Below are positions 49,699 through 58,543 of a stretch of 64,000 bases of DNA, piece after piece. The stretch is from Rhizobiales bacterium 2SD. GTDB lineage: Bacteria > Pseudomonadota > Alphaproteobacteria > Rhizobiales > Beijerinckiaceae. Every line of letters begins with the position of its first letter. Positions within the stretch are counted from its first letter, which is position 1. Below the pieces are notes generated by a model. It was not told where the DNA came from. It searched no databases and was given only the letters and a program-made list of their open reading frames with translations. Made by a program: the position numbers and the translations under genes. Location of the stretch: NCBI GenBank assembly GCA_005502805.1, contig SCMY01000016.1, positions 1 through 64,000 of the forward strand, read 5' to 3'.

Positions 49699-51597
49699 AT
49701 GATCGGCTCACCACCTGAAATCCTCCCCGCCTCTCCGGAAAGCAGCGGCGGGGAGGGCGCGATTGCCTGGTTTCACGGCTCGTTGAAGCGCGGGATCGTC
49801 GCAGTCCCTCTGCTGGGGCTGCCATTCGGGCTCGCCCTGTTGCTAGCTGGTGCGGAGTACGCAGCGAACATCGCCTGGACGGTCGCGGCGCTGCCGGTCC
49901 TTGTCAAGCTCGCGCTCGACATCCTCGTCAGCCTGCGCCGCAGGGAGTTGGGGCTCGACATCGCAGCGGCCCTGTCGATGAGCGCCGCTCTCTCGGTTGG
50001 CGAAAGCTTGGCCGCTGCGATCGTCGCACTGATGTATGCGGGCGGGCAATATCTGGAGGCCTTCGCCGAAAGACGTGCGCAGCGGGATATGACCGCGCTG
50101 CTGGCGCGCCAACCGGTTCGGGCCATGCGCTTCGGCGGCGATGGGCTGCGCGAGGTGCTGGCGGAAGATATCGTTCCCGGGGATCGTTTGCTGATCCGGC
50201 AGGGCGATGTCACGCCGGTTGATGGGCTGGTCAAGAAGGGAGTCGCCCGGCTGGACCTGTCGGCGCTGACCGGTGAATCCCTGCCGGTTCGCCGCGAGGT
50301 TGGTGCCGAGGTCGCAAGCGGGGCGAGCAATATCGGCGAGGCCTTCGAGCTTGTCGCTTCCCGCTCAGCGAAGGACAGCGTCTACGCCGGCATCGTCCGA
50401 ATGGTCGAAGCCGCGCAGCGTTCCAAGGCGCCGATGTCGCGTCTCGCCGATCACTATGCGCTGGGTTTCCTCGCGATCACCGTTGCGCTGGCGGGCCTAG
50501 CCTGGTCCGCGAGCGGCGATCCCGTCCGAGCCGTCGCCGTCCTGGTCATCGCCACCCCGTGCCCTCTGCTGCTTGCCGTCCCTGTGGCGCTCGTGGCGGG
50601 CATGTCGCGCGCAGCGCGGCATGGCATTCTCGTCAAGGGAGCGCAGGTCATCGAAGGTCTCGCCGGCATTCGCGCAATCGTGCTCGACAAGACCGGCACG
50701 CTGACGCAGGGACGCCTCCGCCTCGCCGGCATCGAACTGTCCGAGCCGCAAGTCTGCGACGAGACCACGCTTCTGCGGCTCGCGGCGTCCCTCGACCAGG
50801 CGTCACCACATGTCGCAGCGCGTGCCCTCGTCGACGAAGCTCGGGACCGTGGCCTGTCCCTCGCCGTTCCCGATGCAGTGAGGGAAACGGCAGGCGAGGG
50901 CATTTCCGGCAATGTCGAGGGGCTGCATGTCGTCCTGGGCGGCTGGAATTTCGTGATGGGCCTGATCGCGCCGTGCGGCGCCGAAAGCCAAGCATATGCT
51001 TCGGATGGGACGCCAATCGTCGCCGTCGCGATCGATGGCAAGTTCGCGGGCGCGATCCTGCTCTCCGACCGCTTGCGCGATGGCGCGGAGGACGTGCTCG
51101 GCGAATTGCGTTCCCTCGGAGTCGAGCGAGTGGTTCTGGCCACCGGAGACCTGCCGAAGATCGCGGCGGCAATGACCGCGGGATTGCCGTTCGATGCCGT
51201 CCACGCCGACAAATCCGCAGCCGACAAGGTCGCGATCGTCAGGGCGGAGCAGCGCCGCGGGCCGGTCATGATGGTTGGCGACGGCGTCAACGATGCCCCG
51301 GCGCTCGCCGCTGCGACGATCGGAGCCGCACTCGGCACGCGCGGCTCGGCTGCTTCAGCCGAGACGGCCGACATGGTCCTGCTGGTCGACAGCCTGGATC
51401 GTCTCCCGCTCGCATTGCGGGTCGCACGCCGCGCCCGCGACGTCGCGCTTCAGAGCGTCTTCGCCGGTATCGGGCTGTCGCTCTTGGGCATGGCTGCGGC
51501 GGCCATGGGATGGCTGACACCGGTGCAGGGGGCCCTGCTGCAAGAGGCGATCGATGTCGCGGTGGTGCTCAACGCGTTGCGGGCCCTTAGCGACTGA
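49699..51597 (+). CDS. P1B-type heavy-metal-translocating P-type ATPase
   Basis: 632 residues. Motifs in order: SALTGESLPVRREVG, the membrane metal site ATPCPLLLAVPVAL, the phosphorylation site DKTGTLTQGRLR, and the hinge GDGVNDAPALAAA. No N-terminal metal-binding domain is present, and the intramembrane motif is CPL rather than CPC, so the metal is uncertain. About seven membrane segments can be read. The ribosome site is weak. It probably follows the PilZ gene (137-nt gap) from the same FixK-controlled promoter. Confidence 0.88.
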   Translation: MIGSPPEILPASPESSGGEGAIAWFHGSLKRGIVAVPLLGLPFGLALLLAGAEYAANIAWTVAALPVLVKLALDILVSLRRRELGLDIAAALSMSAALSVGESLAAAIVALMYAGGQYLEAFAERRAQRDMTALLARQPVRAMRFGGDGLREVLAEDIVPGDRLLIRQGDVTPVDGLVKKGVARLDLSALTGESLPVRREVGAEVASGASNIGEAFELVASRSAKDSVYAGIVRMVEAAQRSKAPMSRLADHYALGFLAITVALAGLAWSASGDPVRAVAVLVIATPCPLLLAVPVALVAGMSRAARHGILVKGAQVIEGLAGIRAIVLDKTGTLTQGRLRLAGIELSEPQVCDETTLLRLAASLDQASPHVAARALVDEARDRGLSLAVPDAVRETAGEGISGNVEGLHVVLGGWNFVMGLIAPCGAESQAYASDGTPIVAVAIDGKFAGAILLSDRLRDGAEDVLGELRSLGVERVVLATGDLPKIAAAMTAGLPFDAVHADKSAADKVAIVRAEQRRGPVMMVGDGVNDAPALAAATIGAALGTRGSAASAETADMVLLVDSLDRLPLALRVARRARDVALQSVFAGIGLSLLGMAAAAMGWLTPVQGALLQEAIDVAVVLNALRALSD

Positions 51598-51773
51598 CAG
51601 GCGTCGCTATCGCTCATGCGGTCGCAGGGCTCGCTCCGTTGGAACTCGCCTCACAGCTGTCGAGTTCGGCCGGCATCGACACACAATGCCAATGCGCGCC
51701 GGCGTTGAGGGACATCAAGGCCATAGAGGCCTGCTCCCAGCTAGTCTTTTGGCGCGCAGCCGGAGTCCTCAGG

Positions 51774-53285
51774 ATGGATGTCGACAGGCAGAACGATGTC
51801 ATCGCCTTCTTGTGCTCGCGGCGGGCGTTCGGCTCGGGTCGGCCGCCGGACGAGACGATCTCGACGCATATCTCGACAGTGCTGCTGCTCGGCGATCGTG
51901 CCTTCAAATTGAAGCGGCCTGTGCGCCTTCCCTATGTCGATCTTTCCAGCCCGGAGCGCCGGCTGCAGCTTTGCGAGCGCGAGCTGGAACTGAACCGCCG
52001 GACGGCGCCCGATCTCTATCGTCATGTGCACCGCATTACCCTCGAGTCTGACGGATGCCTCGCATTGAACGGCACCGGTCAACTCGTCGACGCCGTCCTC
52101 GAGATGCGGCGCTTCGACGGTGCCATGCTGTTCGACAAGCTGGCCGGCGCAGGGAGCTTGACCGGAGTGCAGATCGAGGATCTCGCGGACGTCATCGCCG
52201 AATTCCATCGATCCGCCCCTGTCGCCGACGATGCCGGCGGCGCCGAGCGGCTGCGCCGCGTGCTCGACGTCAACACGCGCGCCTTCGCAGGGGCGCCACA
52301 TCTTCAGCCGGAGGCCGTCGCCGCCGCGGATGCCGCCTGCCGTGCGGCATTGACGCGTCATGCCGCCCTGCTCGATCAGCGCGCACGAGACGGCTACGTG
52401 CGGCGCGTGCATGGCGATTTGCACCTTCGCAACATCTGCCTCATCGACGGCAGGCCGACCTTGTTCGACTGCCTCGAATTCGATGAAGACCTCGCCACCA
52501 CCGACGTGCTCTACGATGTCGCCTTCGCGCTGATGGATCTGTGGCATCGCGGCGCCAAGCATTTGGCCAACATCCTGTTCAACCGCTATCTCGACGCGAC
52601 CGGAGACGATGCCGGCGTCGCCCTGCTTCCGCTGTTCATGGCGGTGCGCGCCGCCGTTCGGGCCCATGTTACGGCGCGAACCGCGATCACCGGGCAAACC
52701 GCGCTTGAAGCGCAGGCCTATCTCGACCTCTGCCGCGACCTCCTGCGCGAAAGCCCGCCGACCCTGACGGCCATCGGCGGCTATTCCGGCTCCGGGAAAT
52801 CGACTGTCGCCGCCGCGGTCGCGCCGTGCCTGGGAGCCGCGCCCGGAGCGCGCGTCCTCTCCAGCGATCGCTTTCGGAAACGCCTCTTCGGCGTCGCGGC
52901 GCGCGTCCGCCTGCCGGCAGATGCGTATCGGGCGGAGGTCTCCATCCGTGTCTATGCCGAGCTTGCCGAAACCGCGGAGCACGTCCTGCGGAGTGGCCGA
53001 TCCGTCATCGCAGATGCGGTGTTCGACCGGCAGGCCGATCGTGATCGTTTCGCCGGGATCGCGGCCCGTGCCGGTGCCATGTTCCGTGGCATCTGGCTGG
53101 ACGCGCCGGCGAGGACCCTGCTCGATCGGGTCGAGCACCGACGGGACGATCCTTCCGATGCCACGTCGGACGTGGTGGCGCTGCAAATCGCCGGGCATGG
53201 GGCGCCGACCGACTGGATGACGATCCGCGCTGACGCCGCAGCGGCGGGCGTAGCCGCGGCAGTGAAGCGGGCCTTGCTCGACTGA
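51774..53285 (+). CDS. Phosphotransferase-like / AAA P-loop kinase fusion
   Basis: 503 residues. The first ~330 resemble the aminoglycoside-phosphotransferase fold (COG2187): RAFKLKRPVRLPYVDLSS, the Brenner-type VRRVHGDLHLRNICLIDG and TLFDCLEFDEDLATTDVLYD. The last ~170 are a P-loop kinase (COG0645): IGGYSGSGKSTVAAAVA, a VLSSDRFRKRLFG segment. The substrate is unknown. GGAG lies 8 nt before the ATG at 51774. It comes 176 nt after the ATPase gene. Confidence 0.8.
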   Translation: MDVDRQNDVIAFLCSRRAFGSGRPPDETISTHISTVLLLGDRAFKLKRPVRLPYVDLSSPERRLQLCERELELNRRTAPDLYRHVHRITLESDGCLALNGTGQLVDAVLEMRRFDGAMLFDKLAGAGSLTGVQIEDLADVIAEFHRSAPVADDAGGAERLRRVLDVNTRAFAGAPHLQPEAVAAADAACRAALTRHAALLDQRARDGYVRRVHGDLHLRNICLIDGRPTLFDCLEFDEDLATTDVLYDVAFALMDLWHRGAKHLANILFNRYLDATGDDAGVALLPLFMAVRAAVRAHVTARTAITGQTALEAQAYLDLCRDLLRESPPTLTAIGGYSGSGKSTVAAAVAPCLGAAPGARVLSSDRFRKRLFGVAARVRLPADAYRAEVSIRVYAELAETAEHVLRSGRSVIADAVFDRQADRDRFAGIAARAGAMFRGIWLDAPARTLLDRVEHRRDDPSDATSDVVALQIAGHGAPTDWMTIRADAAAAGVAAAVKRALLD

Positions 53286-53327
53286 GCTGGCGCCATCGAT
53301 ATGCGATCAGAACAAGCGTGCCGCGGC

Positions 53328-53341
53328 TTGCGGCAAATCAA
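53328..53341. promoter_or_regulatory. FixK/FNR box
   Basis: TTGCGGCAAATCAA, TTGC variant, 57 nt upstream of the stress-protein start at 53399. Confidence 0.6.
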
Positions 53342-53398
53342 TGCTGCTCTCGCCATCCAGGTCGAAGCTTCCTCGCCACTCCAACCAGGGAGATCGTC

Positions 53399-54247
53399 AT
53401 GGAACGGAATACGACCTCATCACAGGAATCCGGCTTTGCCAGCATTATGGTGCCGCTCAACCTAGGCGTTGGCGCAGCCGATCGCGTCAAGCTCTCGCTC
53501 TCGCTCGCTGAACGGTTCGGCAGTCGGTTGATCGGCATCGCCGCGCAGGACATCGTGGTCCCCTACATGGGCGACGGCACGGCCAGCATCGACGAGTTGC
53601 TGATCGAGCAGGCGCGACAGGCCGCGACGGACGACGTGGCCAAGGCGGAGGAAACGTTCCGACGTACCGCCGGCCACTACAACGGCATCGCCTGGCGCTG
53701 CGGTATCGAGGCCTCTCTGCCCTTCGTACTCCGCAATGCCCGCGCTGCGGACATCGTCGTCGTCGGACGCCAGGCCTCGCTGGATGCGCCCCAAGGAAGG
53801 ATGGCACTCTCACCGGCTGATCTCGTGATGGAACTCGGCCGCCCCCTGCTGATTGTGCCACCAGATGTGACCAGCCTTTCGGCGGAGAACATCGTGATCG
53901 CATGGCGCGACACGCGAGAGGCACGGCGCGCGCTCTGGGACGCGCTTCCGTTCCTGAAGCGCGCGGAAACGGTGACGATCGTTTCCCTGGGAGCGGACGC
54001 TCGCGAGCAGGGCGCGGACGATGTCCGCGGCTATCTCGCCTTGCATGGCGTGTCGGCCGATGTCGATGTTCGCTCGAACATCACGGGCTTCGCGGCTGAA
54101 GAGCTGATCGCCTGCGCCAGACGCAAGAACGCCGATCTGATCGTCGCCGGCGCCTATGGTCACAGCCGCATGCGCGAATGGCTGCTCGGCGGAATGACGG
54201 CGGATCTGCTCGATACGACACCGGTCTGCTGCATGATGTCTCACTAG
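53399..54247 (+). CDS. Universal stress protein (tandem Usp)
   Basis: 282 residues, two Usp modules. Module 1 starts GFASIMVPLNLGVGAADRVK and contains RAADIVVVGRQA. Module 2 starts near AENIVIAWRDTREARRALWD and ends DLIVAGAYGHSRMREWLLGG, the ATP-binding glycine pattern. GGGAG precedes the ATG at 53399. A FixK box lies 57 nt upstream. Confidence 0.9.
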   Translation: MERNTTSSQESGFASIMVPLNLGVGAADRVKLSLSLAERFGSRLIGIAAQDIVVPYMGDGTASIDELLIEQARQAATDDVAKAEETFRRTAGHYNGIAWRCGIEASLPFVLRNARAADIVVVGRQASLDAPQGRMALSPADLVMELGRPLLIVPPDVTSLSAENIVIAWRDTREARRALWDALPFLKRAETVTIVSLGADAREQGADDVRGYLALHGVSADVDVRSNITGFAAEELIACARRKNADLIVAGAYGHSRMREWLLGGMTADLLDTTPVCCMMSH

Positions 54248-54339
54248 AAGCAGGCCCGACCCGGCCGCTCAGGGCGGGGTCCCGCCATGAGCAGTCGGCT
54301 CGGCCCGCGCGATTTGCCGGTCAAGCTCTTGCAAGCCAG

Positions 54340-55164
54340 TCAATTCGCGAGAAGGCAGGGAATGCGGCAGCGCGTCAGCATCCGCGTCGTCTGCCGCACC
54401 AGCTCGGAACAGACGAGCTGATTGCTGCAATAGGCAGGCGCGACGAGCAGATCGACGTCGTCTTCGTCCACGACGTGCAGCAATTCTCGCAGCGACGCCG
54501 CCCCGCTTCGGCCGACGGCCTTGGCACGAACCCCGTGGCCCGCCAGGAAGTCGGCAACATCGGCGGCACTGCTCGCCGGCGTCGCCGACAGCACCTCGTT
54601 CAAGGTGATCACGCTGACCTGCTGCGCTCGGCGCAACATCGGCAAGGCCTCGCGCAGAACGCGCCGCGACGCCCGACAATCGCGCCAGGCGACCGCGACA
54701 TGCCAAGGCAGGCTACGAGCCTGATAGGCGGGCGGCACGACCAAGACAGGCCGGCCCCCCCGGGTCAGCAGCACTTGTGCATCGCAGAAACCATCATCGC
54801 TGCCCGACGATGTTGGCCGTCCGATGACGATCAGGTCGGCGCGCCGGGCTTCGCGCAGCACGGCTTCCGTCATCGATCCGATTCTGCCGGCAAAGAAGAC
54901 CTGGTCGACGCTCGCTCCGACCGTGGCGCGGAACCTCGCCTCCACTGTGGCGAGATCGAGACGGCAGCTGGTGCGGGCCTCCGCGAGCAACTCGCCAACC
55001 ATCCCGATCGTGGCGTTCGGTTCGACCTCGGGCGCGCGTGGCCATCGAGAAAGAACGCCCAGAAGGCTCGCGCGGAACTGGCCAGCGAGCATTCCCGCAT
55101 AGCTGGCTCGCTGATAGGCGGCGTCATCTTCGCCCATGGCCACCAATATCTCGGCATATGACAT
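54340..55164 (-). CDS. Universal stress protein (diverged tandem Usp)
   Basis: 274 residues, with two Usp-like folds: MSYAEILVAMGEDDAAYQRA, RADLIVIGRPTSSG, then HVAVAWRDCRASRRVLREAL. The second ATP loop is poorly kept (DLLVAPAYCSNQLVCSELVR), so nucleotide binding there is doubtful. A perfect FixK box lies 57 nt upstream. Confidence 0.82.
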   Translation of the reverse strand: MSYAEILVAMGEDDAAYQRASYAGMLAGQFRASLLGVLSRWPRAPEVEPNATIGMVGELLAEARTSCRLDLATVEARFRATVGASVDQVFFAGRIGSMTEAVLREARRADLIVIGRPTSSGSDDGFCDAQVLLTRGGRPVLVVPPAYQARSLPWHVAVAWRDCRASRRVLREALPMLRRAQQVSVITLNEVLSATPASSAADVADFLAGHGVRAKAVGRSGAASLRELLHVVDEDDVDLLVAPAYCSNQLVCSELVRQTTRMLTRCRIPCLLAN

Positions 55165-55221
55165 CGGAGCCTCCGCTGATGGTTATCCGAGATGATCCTA
55201 GATCGCGGCTCGGGCTCCGCC

Positions 55222-55235
55222 TTGACGCGCGTCAA
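55222..55235. promoter_or_regulatory. FixK/FNR box
   Basis: TTGACGCGCGTCAA, a full palindrome, 57 nt upstream of the minus-strand stress-protein start at 55164. Confidence 0.75.
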
Positions 55236-55270
55236 AGCTCCGCCCGACCCGGGGGGCGCCACGTGCAGAT

Positions 55271-55284
55271 TTGTCCGAGATCAA
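55271..55284. promoter_or_regulatory. FixK/FNR-like box
   Basis: TTGTCCGAGATCAA, one mismatch in the left half site, 61 nt upstream of the plus-strand gene at 55346. It gives each divergent gene its own box. Confidence 0.5.
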
Positions 55285-55345
55285 GGCGGGCATGTCGCGC
55301 GATCCCGATATTGCGTGCTCCACTTGCCACCGTTGGAGCACCACC

Positions 55346-55606
55346 ATGCGGATCTGGCTCAGGCGCCGTTTCGAACGGCAGGCTCGGTTGATGGGCGCCA
55401 TGATGGCGCGGGTCGGCGTAGAACCGGCGGAGGCTGCCAGCCGCGGGCGGCTCTATGATGCCGCCAATCGGCGCTGCCTGTGGTGCAGCGCTCATGACGC
55501 ATGCGGCAAGTGGATCGAGCAGAATCAAAGCGCGCGGCACGCTCCTGGCTTTTGCCCAAATGCGACGTTCTTCGAAGTCACCAAGCGAGCTCACACCGGC
55601 CGCTGA
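55346..55606 (+). CDS. DUF6455 protein
   Basis: 86 residues. RQARLMGAMMARVGVEPAEA, then RCLWCSAHDACGKWIEQNQS and PGFCPNATFF. The cysteine set (C-x2-C-x4-C and a later FCPNA Cys) matches DUF6455, a family of unknown function that could hold a metal. GGAG lies 8 nt before the ATG at 55346. A FixK-like box lies 61 nt upstream. Confidence 0.75.
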   Translation: MRIWLRRRFERQARLMGAMMARVGVEPAEAASRGRLYDAANRRCLWCSAHDACGKWIEQNQSARHAPGFCPNATFFEVTKRAHTGR

Positions 55607-55679
55607 CCTGCTCCGGTACCAGGAGAGTACCTGCCAGCACCGAAGCCGCATAAGTTCGGGCGACCGAATACCGGCGCCG

Positions 55680-56360
55680 TCACGCTTCGCCGTAGGCGGG
55701 TATCATCTCGTCGAGGACACGATCGACACCGGGAACCCCTTCGGCAAGGGCCACCAGTGCTTTGCGTTCTTCCTTCGAGCCGACCAGCCCCCACAAGTGG
55801 ACGGTGCCCGCGCTGACCGTGACGTTCCGGCTCCCGAAATGCGTCCAGCTCTGCTCGCCCAGTCTCGCGAGCAATTCCTGGCGAATTTGCCGGTCGCGAT
55901 CGACATCCTCGCCGGTGGATTGAATGCGAGACGCGATCGCCTGAATGAGATTGGAGCGGCTGACGATCCCGGTGAGCTTCCCATCTGCGACGATCGGGAT
56001 ACGCTTGATCCGATAGCGCTCCAGCAGGGTCGCAATCTCTGCCAGCGAAGCACCTTCGGAGGCGCTCACGACGACGTCCGACATCAGTTCTGAAACCTTC
56101 TTGCCATGCGACTTCGCGAATTCGGCTGCGAGTGTGCTCGCAGGGGTCATGGCCTCCAGCCACCAGGGACGATGGGTCTCGGTTCCGATCTCGGTCCTGT
56201 GAATGAGATCCGCCTCGCTGATGATGCCGACGAGTTCGCCCTTCTCCACAACCGGCAGTGCGCTGAGATCGTGCTCGACCAGGAGCTTGACGGCTTCATC
56301 TACCGATGTGTCCGGCGATACCGAAATGATATCGCGGACCATGATGTCGAACGCTTTCAT
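55680..56360 (-). CDS. CBS-pair plus BON-domain protein
   Basis: 226 residues. Two CBS motifs (MVRDIISVSPDTSVDEAVKL, HDLSALPVVEKGELVGIISE; VVASEGASLAEIATLLER, RIKRIPIVADGKLTGIVSR) are followed by a C-terminal BON module (WTHFGSRNVTVSAGTVHLWG, LAEGVPGVDRVLDEMIP). It may sense adenylates and bind lipid. GAGGGG precedes the ATG at 56360. A FixK-type box at 56520 is unusually far, 159 nt upstream. Confidence 0.88.
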   Translation of the reverse strand: MKAFDIMVRDIISVSPDTSVDEAVKLLVEHDLSALPVVEKGELVGIISEADLIHRTEIGTETHRPWWLEAMTPASTLAAEFAKSHGKKVSELMSDVVVSASEGASLAEIATLLERYRIKRIPIVADGKLTGIVSRSNLIQAIASRIQSTGEDVDRDRQIRQELLARLGEQSWTHFGSRNVTVSAGTVHLWGLVGSKEERKALVALAEGVPGVDRVLDEMIPAYGEA

Positions 56361-56780
56361 GTCTACCCCTCGTGGCTGTTGCTTGCAGCCGAACAGGATG
56401 GCGGCTGCTGATTGAGCGCCATTCACCGATCGCGTGGCCGGAGCGCGGGCTCTGGCGCGCCGCGCCTTGCCGCTTCGAGCATCGGCCGAGCCAGATTAGA
56501 GACGTTGGTGGTGTCGACTTTGCGCGAAATCAAAGCTTTCGCTGCAAAAGAAAATACTAGCGTAAACTTACCTGAGGCTCTGTTTAATTTTCTAAACGAT
56601 GCGAAGAATTTGGGGGCAACGCCTTAAGTGGCCACAGAACCAGAGGCGGCGACAGCATTGAAGTGAAGCCGAGGGTCTGGAATCCAGCCAAAGCTCCTGC
56701 AACCGGAGCATTGGCCACGGCACCAAAGTGCCCGAGTTGCGGCACAGGAGCCGCGGTGATGTGCCATCCGCCGCAGGCGT
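56361..56780. other. Intergenic region, 420 bp, with one FixK-type box
   Basis: No convincing gene. It is locally AT-rich around 56530-56620. TTGC-N6-TCAA at 56520 is the only recognised site. Open frames here lack ribosome sites and protein-like composition. Confidence 0.5.
56520..56533. promoter_or_regulatory. FixK/FNR-type box
   Basis: TTGCGCGAAATCAA, TTGC variant, 159 nt upstream of the CBS-BON gene on the minus strand. The distance is longer than for the other sites, so its function is less sure. Confidence 0.45.
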
Positions 56781-57290
56781 TCACGCCGCCCTCACTGCGA
56801 CTATGGCATACGTCCGCAACTCACCATCGACGCCCTTGATGGACACGTATTCCCCAGGCGCTATCACATGGCCGTCGAGGCGAAAGCCGCCCTCGTCGTC
56901 GGCGTCGGAGCGGTCGTCGTAATCGAAGACCCAGTTCGCTCCACCTGCTCCCCCTGCGCGGTGGAGCAGTCTGCCGTGGCGCGTTGCTCCATCCGGCGCC
57001 AACCGCTTCACGCGGCAATGATCACGCTGGGCGTGCCAGGCCTCCGTATCGAGCCGTCCGGTTTCGTCGAGCGGCGCGACGATTTCATACCGGTCGCGCG
57101 GATTGCCTTCTGGAAACTTGGGGCAGCGTGCAAGCTGCAGCGAGATCTTGCTCAGGCCAAGCACTCTGGTGTCCTCCTTGTCATCAACCTGGTGCGAGAT
57201 CTGCACCACGTCTGGTGGCTGACGAATGATGGCGAGTGGGCCGTTTCGGAAACGCAGCCAGTCCGGGTACCAGGCTTCGCCACTCGTCAT
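56781..57290 (-). CDS. Conserved hypothetical protein
   Basis: 169 residues, soluble. Segments such as CPKFPEGNPRDRYEIVAPLD, AWHAQRDHCRVKRLAPDG and FRLDGHVIAPGEYVSIKGVD are ordered and protein-like, and I recall similar rhizobial proteins without a known role. No ribosome site is clear. It lies 44 nt downstream of fixK on the same strand, so may be cotranscribed. Confidence 0.65.
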   Translation of the reverse strand: MTSGEAWYPDWLRFRNGPLAIIRQPPDVVQISHQVDDKEDTRVLGLSKISLQLARCPKFPEGNPRDRYEIVAPLDETGRLDTEAWHAQRDHCRVKRLAPDGATRHGRLLHRAGGAGGANWVFDYDDRSDADDEGGFRLDGHVIAPGEYVSIKGVDGELRTYAIVAVRAA

Positions 57291-57334
57291 TTGGTGGCGA
57301 AGATCGACTTATCGCAGCTGCCGCGCCGCACGCC

Positions 57335-58006
57335 TCAGGCGTCGAGACGCCGCAGGGCGGTCCGGTCGCGCAGGACGATCGATCGGCGATGGGACGGCAG
57401 CTCGATGACGCCTTTACGCTCGAGCTGTGTCAGTGTGCGGGAAACGGTCTCGATCGTCAGACCGAGATGGTCGGCGATGTCGCTGCGCGACATGGGCAGA
57501 TCCAGGTGGCTCATCTCGGACAGTCGCCCCGACATATCCAGCAGGAAGGTCGCGATGCGTTCAAGGGCACTCTTGCGGCCGAGCAGGAGCATGTGGCTCT
57601 GCGCGCGCTCAATCGCATGCATCATCGCGGCCACCACGCGCTGGGCGAATTCGGCATCTTCCGCCAGCATCCGTTCGAGCTGCGAGCGCTGATAGATCCG
57701 GAGCGTCGCGTCTTCGACGACCTCGGCGCCGACCCGGTGCAGGGAGGAAGCTTCGAACCCGAAAAGATCACCCTTCAGGTGAAAGGCATCGATCTGGCGC
57801 CGCCCGTCCTTGAGGAGTTGCGACGTCCGAACCGTTCCGGAGACCACCTCGTAGAAGTGCAGCGCAGCTGAGCCTTCGGAAAAGACGGTCTGCCCCTTCT
57901 TGAAGCGCGTCGGAACATCGATGAACGCAATGGCGCGTTTCTGGACGATGGCACCTGGTACCGCATGCCCGACGTGGGGATACTGAAGAGCGGTCTGCAT
58001 CGGCAT
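57335..58006 (-). CDS. fixK: FixK-type Crp/Fnr regulator
   Basis: 223 residues. A cyclic-nucleotide-binding-like barrel (FKKGQTVFSEGSAALHFYEV, FHLKGDLFGFEA) and an HTH with MSRSDIADHLGLTIETVSRT. The recognition helix carries Glu-x-x-Ser-Arg (ETVSR), the pattern that reads TTGA. The protein has no cysteine, so it is FixK-like and not an Fe-S FNR. The ATG at 58006 has AGGGGAG upstream. It is the natural reader of the boxes between 35.9 and 56.5 kb. Confidence 0.88.
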   Translation of the reverse strand: MPMQTALQYPHVGHAVPGAIVQKRAIAFIDVPTRFKKGQTVFSEGSAALHFYEVVSGTVRTSQLLKDGRRQIDAFHLKGDLFGFEASSLHRVGAEVVEDATLRIYQRSQLERMLAEDAEFAQRVVAAMMHAIERAQSHMLLLGRKSALERIATFLLDMSGRLSEMSHLDLPMSRSDIADHLGLTIETVSRTLTQLERKGVIELPSHRRSIVLRDRTALRRLDA

Positions 58007-58082
58007 GTCTCCCCTTGCAATCTGTGATGACGTTTTACCTCCCACGGAACTCGGCCAAAATCCGATACACTCCTAAGGGATT

Positions 58083-58493
58083 TTACTGAGGCCGGTCTTG
58101 CAATCGCATCAGGGCGCTCCGGATTCCGTCGAGCAGCGCGCTGTCATGCAGGGGTTTCTCGAGCACTTTGCAGAAGCCTGCCCGTCTCGCGCGCTCTCGC
58201 ACCTCCCGGCTGAGAAGACCGGTCATGAGGATTGCCGGAAGCCGAACGTTGCGGCGCCTCAGCCGATCGACCAGCTCGAAGCCATCCATCCCGGCCATTG
58301 CATAATCGATGAGGAGGCAGCCACGGGCAGGAAGATCGTCGTCGAGAAGAAGGCTCTGCGCATCGCCATAGATGCGGACGTCGAGCCCCTCGATCTCGAG
58401 GGCGAATTTCAGCGAGCGCAGGACGGCCGGATCATCGTCGACGATGATCACCGGTCCGGCGGATTCCAACGTCGGAAGGTTCTCAACAGACAT
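58083..58493 (-). CDS. Single-domain response regulator (receiver only)
   Basis: 136 residues: acidic pocket VDDDP near residue 19, phospho-acceptor Asp63 in LLIDYAMAGMDGF, and Lys in LEKPL. No output domain. It sits between fixJ and fixK on the same strand, so it may compete for phosphate from FixL or link to another kinase. That role is inference. Confidence 0.85.
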   Translation of the reverse strand: MSVENLPTLESAGPVIIVDDDPAVLRSLKFALEIEGLDVRIYGDAQSLLLDDDLPARGCLLIDYAMAGMDGFELVDRLRRRNVRLPAILMTGLLSREVRERARRAGFCKVLEKPLHDSALLDGIRSALMRLQDRPQ

Positions 58494-58543
58494 GCGAGCC
58501 GTTATCGCGCTCGCCAGGCTCTTCGGAAATTCCGGGAAACCCC

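Noticed and set aside
56584..56784. 66-codon minus-strand frame in the 56.4-56.8 kb gap
   Set aside because: No ribosome site, no recognisable pattern; overlaps the AT-rich regulatory stretch.
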